The translations under genes and the position numbers were made by a program. The notes below the pieces were generated by a model. The model saw nothing but the letters and a program-made list of their open reading frames with translations, was not told the DNA's origin and did not search any database. This document shows positions 33,077 to 42,745 of a stretch of DNA of 64,000 nucleotides, in pieces. Position 1 is the stretch's first letter. Each line of letters begins with the position of its first letter. Origin of the DNA: Parvibaculum sp. (lineage in GTDB: Bacteria > Pseudomonadota > Alphaproteobacteria > Parvibaculales > Parvibaculaceae); contig JARLIS010000051.1 in assembly GCA_031291615.1 (NCBI GenBank), positions 124,001-188,000 on the forward strand. Reading direction: 5' to 3'.

Positions 33077-33823
33077 GTGACGATTTCGTCCGAGAAAGAA
33101 CTTGAAGCCTTGCGCCGCATCGGCCGGATCGTTGCGGCCGTCCTGCGCGATATGGGCGCCGCGCTCGAACCCGGCATCACGACGCGAGAGCTCGACGAGA
33201 TCGGGCGGGCGGGACTTGAAGCGCAAGGCGCGCGCTCCGCGCCCGAGCTTGCCTACGGCTTTCCAGGCGCTACCTGCATCAGCGTCAATCGGGAGATTGC
33301 GCATGGCGTTCCGGGCGAGCGCCGCATTGCGGCGGGCGATCTCGTCAATATCGACGTTTCGGCCGAGCTTGACGGCTTCTTCGCCGATACGGGCGCGAGT
33401 TTCGCCGTGCCGCCGGTCGCGCCCCGCATCGGGAAGCTGTGCCGCGACGGCAAGCGTGCGATGTGGGAAGGCATCGGTGCTGTGAAGCCCGGCGCGAGGC
33501 TCGCCGCCATCGGCGAGCGCATCGAGCGTTTCGCCGAGAAGGGCGGCTATACGCTGGTGCGCAATCTTGCGAGCCACGGCGTCGGACGCAGCCTGCATGA
33601 AGACCCCGAATCCATTCCGACTTGGCGCGATGCTTCCGAGCGGCGTCGGCTTCATGAAGGTCTCGTCTTCACCATCGAGCCCTTCCTGTCCTGCGGCGCT
33701 TCCTTTGCCGAAGAGGCGGAGGACGGCTGGACGCTTCTGGCCGACCGGCCGGCGCCGACCGTCCAGTACGAGCACAGCATGGTCGTCACGCGGAACGGGC
33801 CGCTGATCCTGACCATGGTGTGA
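33077..33823 (+). CDS. map: Methionine aminopeptidase, type I
   Basis: A 248-residue pita-bread metallopeptidase that removes the initiator Met from nascent proteins. The five metal ligands are recognisable: Asp in NIDVSAELDG, Asp in GFFADTG, His in NLASHGVG, Glu in VFTIEPF and Glu in QYEHSMVV. The start is GTG 33077 (MTISSEKELEALRRIGRI), with GGAGAAATACGAAG upstream. It is divergent from the ABC ATPase across about 190 bp and is not followed by a same-strand operon partner. A second map copy elsewhere is likely in such genomes but cannot be seen. Confidence 0.9.
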   Translation: MTISSEKELEALRRIGRIVAAVLRDMGAALEPGITTRELDEIGRAGLEAQGARSAPELAYGFPGATCISVNREIAHGVPGERRIAAGDLVNIDVSAELDGFFADTGASFAVPPVAPRIGKLCRDGKRAMWEGIGAVKPGARLAAIGERIERFAEKGGYTLVRNLASHGVGRSLHEDPESIPTWRDASERRRLHEGLVFTIEPFLSCGASFAEEAEDGWTLLADRPAPTVQYEHSMVVTRNGPLILTMV

Positions 33824-33864
33824 TGCCCTGCCGGGCCCCTTGACGAAGCCCGCGCCAAGTCTTA

Positions 33865-33877
33865 AATGATAATCATT
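33865..33877 (+). promoter_or_regulatory. Fur-like iron box
   Basis: AATGATAATCATT matches 13 consecutive bases of the core of the classical 19-bp Fur box (GATAATGATAATCATTATC). It lies 38 bp before the DUF2061 gene in an AT-rich patch. It suggests control by Fur or a related alphaproteobacterial metal regulator (Mur). Confidence 0.55.
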
Positions 33878-33915
33878 CGCAATAACTGGGCCGGGCAGGC
33901 CAAGGCTGATCGATC

Positions 33916-34119
33916 ATGCGTGCGGCACGGAAGGCGGTTTCATTCTCGCTCATCCATTTCGCGGTGGGGCTTGCCGTCGCCTTTGCGCTGACGGGGCGTC
34001 TCGGTCTTTCGCTGGGCGTCGCCCTTGTCGAGCCGGCGGTGAGTGCCGTCATCCACTTTTTCTATGAGCATTGGGAAGACCGTCGCCACCGAGGCGGCGG
34101 CATGTTTCATCCCGCCTGA
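33916..34119 (+). CDS. DUF2061 small membrane protein
   Basis: A 67-residue protein matching DUF2061: SFSLIHFAVGLAVAFALTG forms one TM, GVALVEPAVSAVIHFFYEHW a second, and the FYEHW element is the family hallmark. The tail is His/Arg-rich (EDRRHRGGG). Function unknown; the family is inner-membrane. A Fur-like box upstream suggests an iron-responsive role here. It converges closely on the Nudix gene (5-bp gap). Confidence 0.8.
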   Translation: MRAARKAVSFSLIHFAVGLAVAFALTGRLGLSLGVALVEPAVSAVIHFFYEHWEDRRHRGGGMFHPA

Positions 34120-34124
34120 GGCGG

Positions 34125-34751
34125 CTATTTCCAGGCCCAGACAGGCTGTTCGAGATCGGTGACGCGCGTCGCGCGGCCGCGCAGAGCCACTTCCGCAAAC
34201 TGGTAGAGCACGGCTGCCGTCGGCGCGTGAACATGGCCGCCGCCGAGGAGAAGGCGAATGACGGGCCGTTCGCTTTCGGGGATCGTCAGGAAGAGGGGCG
34301 AATCCTCTCGCTCGAGTTCCGACAGCGCAAAGGAATGGATCGAGGCGACCTCGCCAGGGTTCGGCTTCATTGCCGCGACATCTTCCGCCCAGACGACGAC
34401 TGGCGAAATCAGATAGCCCGAGCGCGTCGGATAATCGTCGAGCCTGCCCAGCACATCCGATGCAGGTACGCGGAGCGATATTTCCTCTTCCAGCTCGCGC
34501 AGCGCCGCTTCGATCGCGGTTTCAGCGCCATCGAGCCTGCCGCCTGGCAGCGCCCATTGGCTTGCGTGAGAGGAAAGGCGCGGCGCGCGGCGCGTCAGCA
34601 GAAAGCCCGCTCCCGCTTCATGCGGCACCACGGTAATTGCGACGGCGGCGCGTTTCAGCCCGCTCTGCGTTTCGGGCAAGCGTTCGAAACGGGAGAGCCG
34701 GCTGTTGATGTTTTCTCTCAGCTCTGCGTTGAAAATATGCGACATGCCCAT
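34125..34751 (-). CDS. Nudix hydrolase, CoA pyrophosphatase-like
   Basis: A 208-residue Nudix protein. The Nudix box starts at the GG of WALPGGRLDG and ends in the metal-binding RELEEEI; the usual Gly near its end is Ser. The element just before it (LLTRRAPRLSSHASQWALPG) matches the NUDT7/YeaB-type CoA pyrophosphatases, which cleave CoA to 3',5'-ADP and phosphopantetheine. Physiological substrate not certain. Start is ATG 34751 or 34745. Confidence 0.87.
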   Translation of the reverse strand: MGMSHIFNAELRENINSRLSRFERLPETQSGLKRAAVAITVVPHEAGAGFLLTRRAPRLSSHASQWALPGGRLDGAETAIEAALRELEEEISLRVPASDVLGRLDDYPTRSGYLISPVVVWAEDVAAMKPNPGEVASIHSFALSELEREDSPLFLTIPESERPVIRLLLGGGHVHAPTAAVLYQFAEVALRGRATRVTDLEQPVWAWK

Positions 34752-34794
34752 GCTTTTAGCATCGGCGGCCTTTCGCCCCAACCGCGAATGTGTC

Positions 34795-34875
34795 GTTTAA
34801 AATATTACAAATAGGGTATGCGCTCCGTGCGATGGATGTCACGGCGAAGATGCGCATCCGCTTAATATATTAAAC
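34795..34875. promoter_or_regulatory. Separated AT-rich inverted repeat upstream of ald
   Basis: GTTTAAAATATTA (34795-34807) and TAATATATTAAAC (34863-34875) are complementary at 12 of 13 positions and 55 bp apart, in the 226-bp gap between the Nudix gene and ald. The spacing suits DNA looping by an Lrp/AsnC-type regulator, the usual type that controls alanine dehydrogenase genes, but no such gene is nearby. One arm may also supply a -10 element. Confidence 0.45.
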
Positions 34876-34977
34876 AGCCGAGACGAATTTAGCCCATGCA
34901 GGATATTGGAGGGGCGCGAGGCGGACGGTAGATTCGAAACGAGTTTACCGATCCAGACCGCAAGCGAGGTTTCCCCG

Positions 34978-36096
<1,119 letters not shown>

Positions 36097-36242
36097 CCCC
36101 TCCCCAGGCGACGCCTCTTCCCTGAAGCCTTGCCGCCGGGCCCTTCTTTTGGCCGGTGTGTGCCAAATTTAAACAGATATTAACCAAGAGGGCACATCCT
36201 TGACCCATCTCGCCAAGCTGCGGGACGGTCGGGAGGTTGATC

Positions 36243-36722
36243 ATGGGTCGCACGCGCCGTCAGGAGCTCTTCTGGCTCCTTCTCATCGCCGGATGCATTG
36301 CGCTTTTTGTGGCGCATCGCGAGCGCATTCACCGGACCTCCGACCCATATGATCGCGGCGGCCTTGCGACGCTGATGCGCGAAAGCGCCACCGCACCTGC
36401 CGCCAATCCAAACGACGACATCGTCACCGGCTCGATCGCCAAGCCTGCGACCCGCCCGTCGGCCGCCAAGGGGCGCTATTACGTGCCGCTCGGCTCCTAT
36501 GGCTCGATCGATCAGGCGACGCGGCGCTATCTCGATCTTGCCGAGCGCAACCCCGACCTCGAGCGCGACAACAAGCTGCGTATCGAAACGATTTCGCTGA
36601 AGGGCGAGGCCCCGTTCCACCGCGTTCGCATGGGTATTTTCGCCACGGCCCAGCAGGCCAGGCAGGCCTGCGCCCGGGCGCAGCTTTCCTCGCCCGAATG
36701 CCCGGTGGTTGCGGCACGCTGA
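36243..36722 (+). CDS. SPOR-domain-like membrane protein
   Basis: A 159-residue protein with one TM (about 9-24, FWLLLIAGCIALFV), a polar linker with an ITGSIA-like segment (about 45-80), and a C-terminal SPOR-like domain (YYVPLGSYGSIDQATRRY to FHRVRMGIFATAQQARQAC). SPOR domains bind denuded peptidoglycan at division sites. Start ATG 36243, 6 bp after GGGAGG. It is short for a SPOR protein, and domain assignment is by pattern only. A single gene upstream of rpmF. Confidence 0.7.
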   Translation: MGRTRRQELFWLLLIAGCIALFVAHRERIHRTSDPYDRGGLATLMRESATAPAANPNDDIVTGSIAKPATRPSAAKGRYYVPLGSYGSIDQATRRYLDLAERNPDLERDNKLRIETISLKGEAPFHRVRMGIFATAQQARQACARAQLSSPECPVVAAR

Positions 36723-36762
36723 TCGGCGAGGGCGGTCAATGACCCACCCTCCATTGGGGCAT

Positions 36763-36791
36763 GGACTTTCAGCCGCTTTTGCCTGTATAAG
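36763..36791 (+). promoter_or_regulatory. Possible promoter of rpmF
   Basis: GGACTT at 36763-36768 and TATAAG at 36786-36791, 17 bp apart, about 120 bp before rpmF. The intervening 186-bp gap has no other gene. The long leader, with an imperfect dyad around GCCTCGG/CGAGGTT, could hold a translational control element, but no known ribosomal-protein leader is recognised. Confidence 0.4.
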
Positions 36792-36908
36792 GCCCGCCAA
36801 CAGCCATTTGTCCGAGGGGTAGAACCCGCAGTCTATGGCTTATCCCATTCCAGAGCCTCGGTTTTAGCCCTTTGGGCTTCGAGGTTTGCCAGACCGGAGC
36901 CTTAAGAA

Positions 36909-37094
36909 ATGGCCGTCCCCAAGAGGAAGACCTCGCCCTCCAAGCGCGGCATGCGCCGTTCGGCCGATGCGCTGAAGCAGCCGACCTATGTCGAAAACCC
37001 GGATTCGGGCGAGTTGCACCGTCCCCATCATGTCGATCTGAAGAGCGGCATGTATCGCGGCAAGCAGATCCTGAAGCCCAAGGGCGACATCTGA
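36909..37094 (+). CDS. rpmF: 50S ribosomal protein L32
   Basis: A 61-residue basic protein starting [18 protein letters not shown], the invariant start of L32. The zinc-type cysteines found in some L32 proteins are absent, as in other alphaproteobacteria. CCGGAGCC precedes the ATG. It ends before a strong hairpin terminator, so it is transcribed alone. Confidence 0.97.
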   Translation: MAVPKRKTSPSKRGMRRSADALKQPTYVENPDSGELHRPHHVDLKSGMYRGKQILKPKGDI

Positions 37095-37120
37095 GGTTTC
37101 GCGCCTCTTTTGCCTATCGA

Positions 37121-37147
37121 AACGCCGGCGGTGACGCCGGCGTTTTT
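37121..37147 (+). terminator. Rho-independent terminator after rpmF
   Basis: A perfect 10-bp stem AACGCCGGCG / CGCCGGCGTT around a 4-nt loop (GTGA), followed by a T run. It lies 27 bp after the rpmF stop. Confidence 0.92.
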
Positions 37148-37276
37148 CGTTTGGCGGATGACGGATTCACATATCCCTCGCCGGACCCGTATTACGGTGA
37201 AGATGCGCCTTGTGCTATATTGAAACATCAACGAGGGCCATAGGGGGGCCCGAAGCTGGAACGGGGGACTTTCCGC

Positions 37277-37669
37277 ATGTTGGGCTCATTGCCGCTTCTG
37301 GCGCTTGTCGTCATCGCCTACAACCTCATCGTTTTCCTGACCAAACTCACCATGGAGAGCGCGGTGTTCTCCATCGCGCTGGTCTCGGGTTCGATCTGGG
37401 TGATCACGGTGGGAGACCTGCTTCTCGCCTTCGGCCTGGTGCTGCTCTTCCTCGAACTCATCAACGCAACCCGGACCGGTTCGTCGACCATCATCAATCA
37501 CGCTCTGTCGATGATGGTGCTGCTGGTCGCTCTGGTTGAATTCATCGTGCTGCCGCAGTTCGGCACGTCGGTCTTCTTCCTGCTCGTGCTGCTGGCCGTT
37601 CTCGATGTCATCGCGGGCTTCACCGTAACGATCACGTCGGCGCGGCGCGACTTCTCGGTTTCCGAATAG
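37277..37669 (+). CDS. Small multi-spanning membrane protein, unknown function
   Basis: A 130-residue hydrophobic protein with four predicted TM segments (about 5-22, 30-60 as two segments, 76-95 and 97-118). Hydrophobic pattern and good GGGGGAC ribosome site support a real gene. No recognised domain. It converges on pabC with a 2-bp gap. TATATT at 37216-37221 may be its -10 element. Confidence 0.8.
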   Translation: MLGSLPLLALVVIAYNLIVFLTKLTMESAVFSIALVSGSIWVITVGDLLLAFGLVLLFLELINATRTGSSTIINHALSMMVLLVALVEFIVLPQFGTSVFFLLVLLAVLDVIAGFTVTITSARRDFSVSE

Positions 37670-37671
37670 CT

Positions 37672-38541
37672 TCAGTCTTCGGGAAGCGTGTCGAGGCCTT
37701 CTTCCTCGTCGGCATCGAGGAGAAGGTCGTAGGCCGCCTGCAACCTGCCGGTCAGCCGGTGGGCGGGCAGTTCGCGCCGGTCGATGCGCGAGAGCGGCAT
37801 GATGCCGATCAGGCTGTTTGTCAGGAAGGCGCCGTCGGCCGATTGAAGCCGCTGCGGCGCGATCATGTCTTCCACTGCGTCTATGCCGAGGCGTTCGGAC
37901 AGTTCAAGAATGGCGGCGCGCGTGACGCCGGGAAGTATGCCGCATTCTTCCGCCGGTGTGACGAGGCGGTCCTTTTCCCAGAGAAAGACATTGGCGACGC
38001 TCGCACAGGCGAGGTGGCCGGAGGTATCGAGCAGCAGGGCCTCGTCGGCGCCGCGCGCGCGGGCTTCCTCGCGGGCGAGGAGATTGTCGAGATAGGGCAG
38101 CGCCTTCAGCCGCGACACGGGCGAAAGCGCATTGCGGCGCGGCGTTGCGAGGATTGCACTTTGTGCGGCGGGCGGCGGCGGGCTCGGCGCGGCCGTGATC
38201 ATCAAGGTCGGCACCGGATCGTCTGGCGGCAGCAACCCGCGCGGTCCGGGCCCGCGCGTCAGCGTGATGCGGAGCGCGACACGGGCCGCATTCATCAGCC
38301 CATTGGCTTCGAGCAGCATGCCGCAGGCAATGGCGAGGTGACGGGTCGAGGCGGGCATCGGAATGCCCAGAATATTTCCGCCGGCGGCGAGCCGCACGAC
38401 ATGAGAGTCGAGAAAGGCGATGCGCCCCTGCCGCGCGAGCAGCGTTTCGAAAAGTCCGTCGCCGAGCAGGAAGCCGCGATCGCGCGGATCGATGCGCGCT
38501 TCATCCGCATTCACCAATGCACCGTTCAGCCAGATGATCAT
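37672..38541 (-). CDS. pabC: Aminodeoxychorismate lyase (class IV aminotransferase)
   Basis: A 289-residue PLP fold-type IV enzyme. The start (WLNGALVNADEARIDPRDRG) and the catalytic Lys in SRLKALPYLDNLLA are visible. ADEALLLDTSGHLACASVANVFLW is the family's EALL-NxxG-like region, and GILPGVTRAAILELSE follows. Its place right after pabB and pabA (4-bp ATGA overlap) shows that it makes 4-aminobenzoate from aminodeoxychorismate for folate. Class IV enzymes also include branched-chain aminotransferases, which context argues against. Confidence 0.92.
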   Translation of the reverse strand: MIIWLNGALVNADEARIDPRDRGFLLGDGLFETLLARQGRIAFLDSHVVRLAAGGNILGIPMPASTRHLAIACGMLLEANGLMNAARVALRITLTRGPGPRGLLPPDDPVPTLMITAAPSPPPPAAQSAILATPRRNALSPVSRLKALPYLDNLLAREEARARGADEALLLDTSGHLACASVANVFLWEKDRLVTPAEECGILPGVTRAAILELSERLGIDAVEDMIAPQRLQSADGAFLTNSLIGIMPLSRIDRRELPAHRLTGRLQAAYDLLLDADEEEGLDTLPED

Positions 38542-39125
38542 GCACTTTCCTTCATGGGCGCGGCGGCGTGGCGCAGGAAGTTGGCGAGCAGAAGGTGTCC
38601 ATGTTCGGTGAGCACGGATTCGGGGTGAAACTGCACGCCGTAAATCGGCAGCGCATCATGGGCGAACGCCATCAGGGTGCCGTCTTGCGTATGAGCCGTC
38701 GGCCGGAGCGGACCGCCTGCTGCGAGGTCGGCGACGAGCGAGTGATAGCGGGCGGCCACAAAGGGGCTCGGCATGCCGTCGAACAATCCGACGCCGCCGT
38801 GGAAAATCTGCGCGGGTTTGCCGTGCATCGGCTCGCCGCGGCGGATGCCGCCGCCGAAAGCCGCGGCTATGCACTGGTGCCCGAGGCAGACGCCGAGAAG
38901 CGGGATGCGGGCGCGGGCGGCGGCCTTTACGAGTTCGACGGAAATGCCGGCTTCCGCCGGTCCGCATGGGCCGGGCGACAGGATGACGGCTTCGGGGCGC
39001 ATGGCAATGGCGTCGGCGACGGCAATGGCGTCGTTGCGCGCCACTTTGCGCTCATGCCCCAGCTCGCCGACATAGCGGGCAAGGTTGTGGACGAAGCTGT
39101 CATAATTGTCGATGAGGAGGATCAT
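38538..39125 (-). CDS. pabA: Aminodeoxychorismate synthase glutaminase subunit
   Basis: A 195-residue class I glutamine amidotransferase. Nucleophile Cys80 lies in LLGVCLGHQ and the His/Glu pair in YGVQFHPESV. The start MILLIDNYDSFVHNLA is the shared PabA/TrpG start. It supplies ammonia to PabB; assignment to folate rather than tryptophan follows from the PabB and PabC neighbours. ATGA overlaps with pabB upstream and pabC downstream. Confidence 0.92.
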   Translation of the reverse strand: MILLIDNYDSFVHNLARYVGELGHERKVARNDAIAVADAIAMRPEAVILSPGPCGPAEAGISVELVKAAARARIPLLGVCLGHQCIAAAFGGGIRRGEPMHGKPAQIFHGGVGLFDGMPSPFVAARYHSLVADLAAGGPLRPTAHTQDGTLMAFAHDALPIYGVQFHPESVLTEHGHLLLANFLRHAAAPMKESA

Positions 39126-40549
39126 GCTGTTTCCTCCAGACGCGACGTCTCGCCCGCGATGCCTGCCGCGCCAAGCGCGCGGATCATCGCGCCGGCCTTG
39201 GCCAGCGTCTCTTCATATTCGGCAGCCGGATCGCTGTCGGCGACGATGCCGCCGCCTGCCTGAAAAGTGATGCGCGCGTCTTCGACCAGCATGGTGCGGA
39301 TCGCAATCGCCGTATCCATTGCGCCATTGAATCCGAGATAGCCAATGGCGCCGCAATAGGGGCCGCGCGTCGTCGGTTCGAGTTCGGCGATGATTTCCAT
39401 CGCACGCAGTTTCGGTGCGCCGGTGATCGAGCCGCCGGGAAAGCAGGCGGCAAGAAGATCGGCATTCGTTTCACCCTCGCGCAGCTTTCCGCGCAAGGTT
39501 GAAACGAGGTGATGCACATTGGCAAAACTTTCAAGCGCGCAGAGCTTTTCGACGATGACCGAATGATCGGCGCAGACGCGCGACAGGTCGTTGCGCAGGA
39601 GGTCGACAATCATCACGTTTTCGGCGCGGTCTTTTTCGGAAGCGAGAAGTTCCTCGGCGAGGGCGGCATCTTCGGCGCTTGTGCGGCCTCGCGGGCGCGT
39701 GCCCTTGATCGGCTTCGTTTCGATCTCGCCATTGCGGCAGAGGAGAAAGCGCTCGGGCGAGGAGGACAGCAGCGCGCCGGCGCCGAAATTGAAAAAGGAC
39801 GCGAAGGGCGCTGGGCTTTCGGCGCGCAGGCGAAGATAGAGTGCATAGGCGCTGTCTTCCGCGCCGAGTTGCGCCTCGAAGCGCTGGGAGATGTTCACCT
39901 GAAAAATGTCGCCCGCGCGAATATATTCGACGGTGCGGCGCACCGCACTTTCATAAGAATCGCGCGTGAAGTTCGATATGGGCGACATGCCGCCCGGCTT
40001 TCCCGCAAGCCGGTTCTCCGCTGCGGCCATCATGTAGCGCTTGCGCAATGCAGCCGCCCGCGCCATGGCGCGTCGCTTGCGGTTCTCGGGATCGCGCTCG
40101 GGCAGGCCCGTCGAGACGAGGCGGGCGCGCCTTGTCTGCATGTCGAAGGCGAGCACCGCGTCATAGAAGCCGATAGCGAGGTCCGGCGCGTTGGTGTCGA
40201 CAATGGCGAAAGGCCGTTCGCGGCGCGGGAGACGTTCGAGCGTCCGGGCGAGATCATATCCGAAGAAACCGGCCGCGCCGCCGATGAAGGGCGGCAGGTC
40301 GGCGTCTCCTGGGTTCAGTGTCCATTCGGCGAGGCGCGATTTCAGATCGGCAAAGGGCGAGGCGCTCTTCGCATCCAGCGTTGCGAATGGATCGAGGGCG
40401 ATGAAACTCCAACGGCCGTGAAGCCTCTCGTCGCGTCCGGGCGCCGCCGTCGCGCTGTCGAGAAAGAGCGCAAAAGGCTCCTCCGCGAACGCATGAAAGA
40501 TTTCATGCGGCGCGGCCCATGGCAGCTCCTCGATAAAAAGTTCGCTCAC
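39122..40549 (-). CDS. pabB: Aminodeoxychorismate synthase subunit I
   Basis: A 475-residue chorismate-binding enzyme. The synthase core (about 190-460) carries KPIKGTRPRG; the Lys in PIKGT marks PabB rather than anthranilate synthase, which has PIAGT. GSITGAPKLRAMEIIAELE and GGGIVADSDPAAEYEETLAKA are the other conserved regions. It aminates chorismate with PabA. GTG start at 40549. First gene of the pabB-pabA-pabC operon. Confidence 0.93.
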   Translation of the reverse strand: MSELFIEELPWAAPHEIFHAFAEEPFALFLDSATAAPGRDERLHGRWSFIALDPFATLDAKSASPFADLKSRLAEWTLNPGDADLPPFIGGAAGFFGYDLARTLERLPRRERPFAIVDTNAPDLAIGFYDAVLAFDMQTRRARLVSTGLPERDPENRKRRAMARAAALRKRYMMAAAENRLAGKPGGMSPISNFTRDSYESAVRRTVEYIRAGDIFQVNISQRFEAQLGAEDSAYALYLRLRAESPAPFASFFNFGAGALLSSSPERFLLCRNGEIETKPIKGTRPRGRTSAEDAALAEELLASEKDRAENVMIVDLLRNDLSRVCADHSVIVEKLCALESFANVHHLVSTLRGKLREGETNADLLAACFPGGSITGAPKLRAMEIIAELEPTTRGPYCGAIGYLGFNGAMDTAIAIRTMLVEDARITFQAGGGIVADSDPAAEYEETLAKAGAMIRALGAAGIAGETSRLEETA

Positions 40550-40662
40550 GGGTTGCCGGACCTCGCCGGAAAGGGAAAACCGATGGCTTCCGTATCCAGT
40601 CTAACGCCACCGTCCGAGCGTGGCGAGACTTTAGGCCGGAACCGACGATGTCCGCCGGTGCT

Positions 40663-41652
40663 TCATTTCGCCTGGTGGTTTGTCGTTACCGAGCCCTTGC
40701 CCTGGGCATCGAGAAATTCAAGCATCAGGCCGCAGATCAAAGGCACTTGCGAGAAACCGATGTTGTGACCGAATTGCGGGTAGGAATAAAGCCTGGCGCG
40801 CGGCATGAGCGCCATCAACTTCCGGGCGTTGGAAAAGGGCACGGTCACATCGGCCTCGCCCCAGATGACGAGTACGGGCCTCGGCGAATGTCCGGCCTCG
40901 GCAAAGGCGGGCCCGCTCGTCGCCAGCGGATAATCGCGCAGCGTCGAGAGCAACGCATCACCATAACCGCGATAGTCCATCTGGCGGTCGAAATCGGTCA
41001 GGAAACCGGCGGGATCGGGAGAGGCTTTAGCTTCTTCCGCCGCGCTTGCATGAAAGAGTTTCAGGCCGAACAGGCGCACGATCCAGTCGCCGATGACGGG
41101 CCGCTTGATCAATTCGACATTGCTGTCCGAAGCAACTCCGAGGCCCGCCGGTGCGATCAGCGTCAGCGAGCGCACGCGGTCGGCATGGCGGGCGGCGAAG
41201 ATCGCCGCCGTCGCGCCGCCCATCGAATAGCCGACGAGATGGGCGGGCTCGTTGAGGCCGAGCTTGTCCAGCAGATTGACGAGAAGCCTGTCGCTCAGAT
41301 CGGCGTCATATTTCGTATCCGGACGGTCGGAAAAACCGCGCCCGTAATTGTCATAGGCGAGGACGCGGTAACCCGCAGCGGTCAGCGGCCTGAAATAGTC
41401 GTCCCAGACGAATGACGGGGTCGAGAAGCCGTGGATCAGAACGATCAGCGGCCCGTTGACGGGGCCTTCGAGGCGGTAATGCACCGTGCCGTCGGGCAGT
41501 TCCAGAAATGAATGCGCGAAGCCCGCTTTCAGAAGGGCCGCGCGTGAGGCGGCGTCGAGCACGGGCCGGGCCCGGCCGGCCGCCCAGTAGCTCACCATCA
41601 TGATCAGGAGAAGCGCGGTCGTGACGACGACCACGCCTTTGAGAATTGTCAT
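40663..41652 (-). CDS. Membrane-anchored alpha/beta hydrolase
   Basis: A 329-residue alpha/beta hydrolase with an N-terminal TM anchor or uncleaved signal (about 6-25). The oxyanion region is VLIHGFSTPSFVWDD, the nucleophile Ser is in VGYSMGGATA, Asp is in IWGEADVTVPF, and His is in PQFGHNIGFSQVP. YDNYGRGFSDRP is the usual strand-4 motif. Esterase- or lipase-like activity is likely; substrate unknown. Its promoter faces the SDR gene at 41860. Confidence 0.88.
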   Translation of the reverse strand: MTILKGVVVVTTALLLIMMVSYWAAGRARPVLDAASRAALLKAGFAHSFLELPDGTVHYRLEGPVNGPLIVLIHGFSTPSFVWDDYFRPLTAAGYRVLAYDNYGRGFSDRPDTKYDADLSDRLLVNLLDKLGLNEPAHLVGYSMGGATAAIFAARHADRVRSLTLIAPAGLGVASDSNVELIKRPVIGDWIVRLFGLKLFHASAAEEAKASPDPAGFLTDFDRQMDYRGYGDALLSTLRDYPLATSGPAFAEAGHSPRPVLVIWGEADVTVPFSNARKLMALMPRARLYSYPQFGHNIGFSQVPLICGLMLEFLDAQGKGSVTTNHQAK

Positions 41653-41859
41653 GTTCCGTCCGTTGCCCCCGACCGGTGAGGAAATACCGGCTGACCTTGC
41701 GTCAGTCTAGAGGCTTGTGAACCATGTCACAAATGCAGACAGGGTTTGTGCAAAAGAGAGCCTTGCGGCACCACGGGTTTGGAGGCCAGATGCGTGGCAA
41801 CGGCAACAAGGGCCACGCGCCAGACGCGCCATGCGCCCCAGCACACGGGAACGAAGTTC

Positions 41860-42663
41860 ATGCAGAACCTATTCAAGGATCAGCCGCTTGCGGGCAAGGT
41901 CGCTTTCGTCGCCGGGGCATCGAGCGGCATCAATCTGGGTATCGCGCAGCACTTCGCGCGCGCGGGCGCCAAGGTTGCGATCATCAGCCGCAGCGAAGAG
42001 AAGATAGCGGCGGCGGCGAAGACCATGACGGATGAAGGTTTTCCGGCCATGGGCATCGCCGCCGATGTGCGCAGCTTCGATTCGGTCGATGCGGCGCTGA
42101 AGGCGACGCATGACAAATACGGCAAGATCGACATTGTGATTTCAGGCGCAGCCGGCAATTTCGTCGCGCCGGCGCTCGGCATGTCGTCCAACGGCTTCAA
42201 GACCGTCGTCGATATCGACCTCGTCGGCACCTTTCACGTGCTGCGGGCGTCCTTTCAGTATCTCAACCGGCCGGGGGCCTCGCTCATCTCGATCACGGCG
42301 CCGCAGGCGGTCAATCCCTCGCTTTTCCAGGCTCATGTCTGCGCCGCCAAGGCGGGCATCAATATGCTGACGAAGTGCCTGGCGATGGAATGGGGCCCGG
42401 CCGGCGTGCGCGTCAATGCGATCTCGCCCGGACCCATCGCCGACACTGAAGGCATGGCCCGGCTCGCGCCGACGGCGGAAGCCGAAAAGGCCGTCAAGGC
42501 GCGCATCGCGCTGCGCGATTACGGCACCAAGACCGATATCGCCGATACGGCCCTGTTCCTGTCGAGCGACAATGCCAAGTACATAACCGGCACCATCGTC
42601 GATTGCGACGGCGGCGCGAAGCTCGGTGACGCAGGGGCGGACGCGCTCGGCAACTTCCGGTAG
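41860..42663 (+). CDS. 2,4-dienoyl-CoA reductase-like SDR (no YxxxK tyrosine)
   Basis: A 267-residue short-chain dehydrogenase. The cofactor motif is GASSGINLGIA (19-29). The YxxxK tyrosine is replaced by Val160 before Lys164 (HVCAAK), as in peroxisomal 2,4-dienoyl-CoA reductase (DECR2). GAAGNFVAP, FKTVVDIDLVGTFHV and AVEWGP-like AMEWGPAGVRVNAISPGPI also match that family. It should reduce 2,4-dienoyl-CoA with NADPH, allowing degradation of polyunsaturated fatty acids. ATG 41860 is used. It is followed at 83 bp by a crotonase that could be the matching isomerase. Confidence 0.87.
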   Translation: MQNLFKDQPLAGKVAFVAGASSGINLGIAQHFARAGAKVAIISRSEEKIAAAAKTMTDEGFPAMGIAADVRSFDSVDAALKATHDKYGKIDIVISGAAGNFVAPALGMSSNGFKTVVDIDLVGTFHVLRASFQYLNRPGASLISITAPQAVNPSLFQAHVCAAKAGINMLTKCLAMEWGPAGVRVNAISPGPIADTEGMARLAPTAEAEKAVKARIALRDYGTKTDIADTALFLSSDNAKYITGTIVDCDGGAKLGDAGADALGNFR

Positions 42664-42745
42664 CGGCCGCCTCCCGAAACGTCTTTGAACGGCCCCACGG
42701 CGCGGCTAGGCTTTGAACAAAGAACATTCAAAGGGAGTTTCCGCC

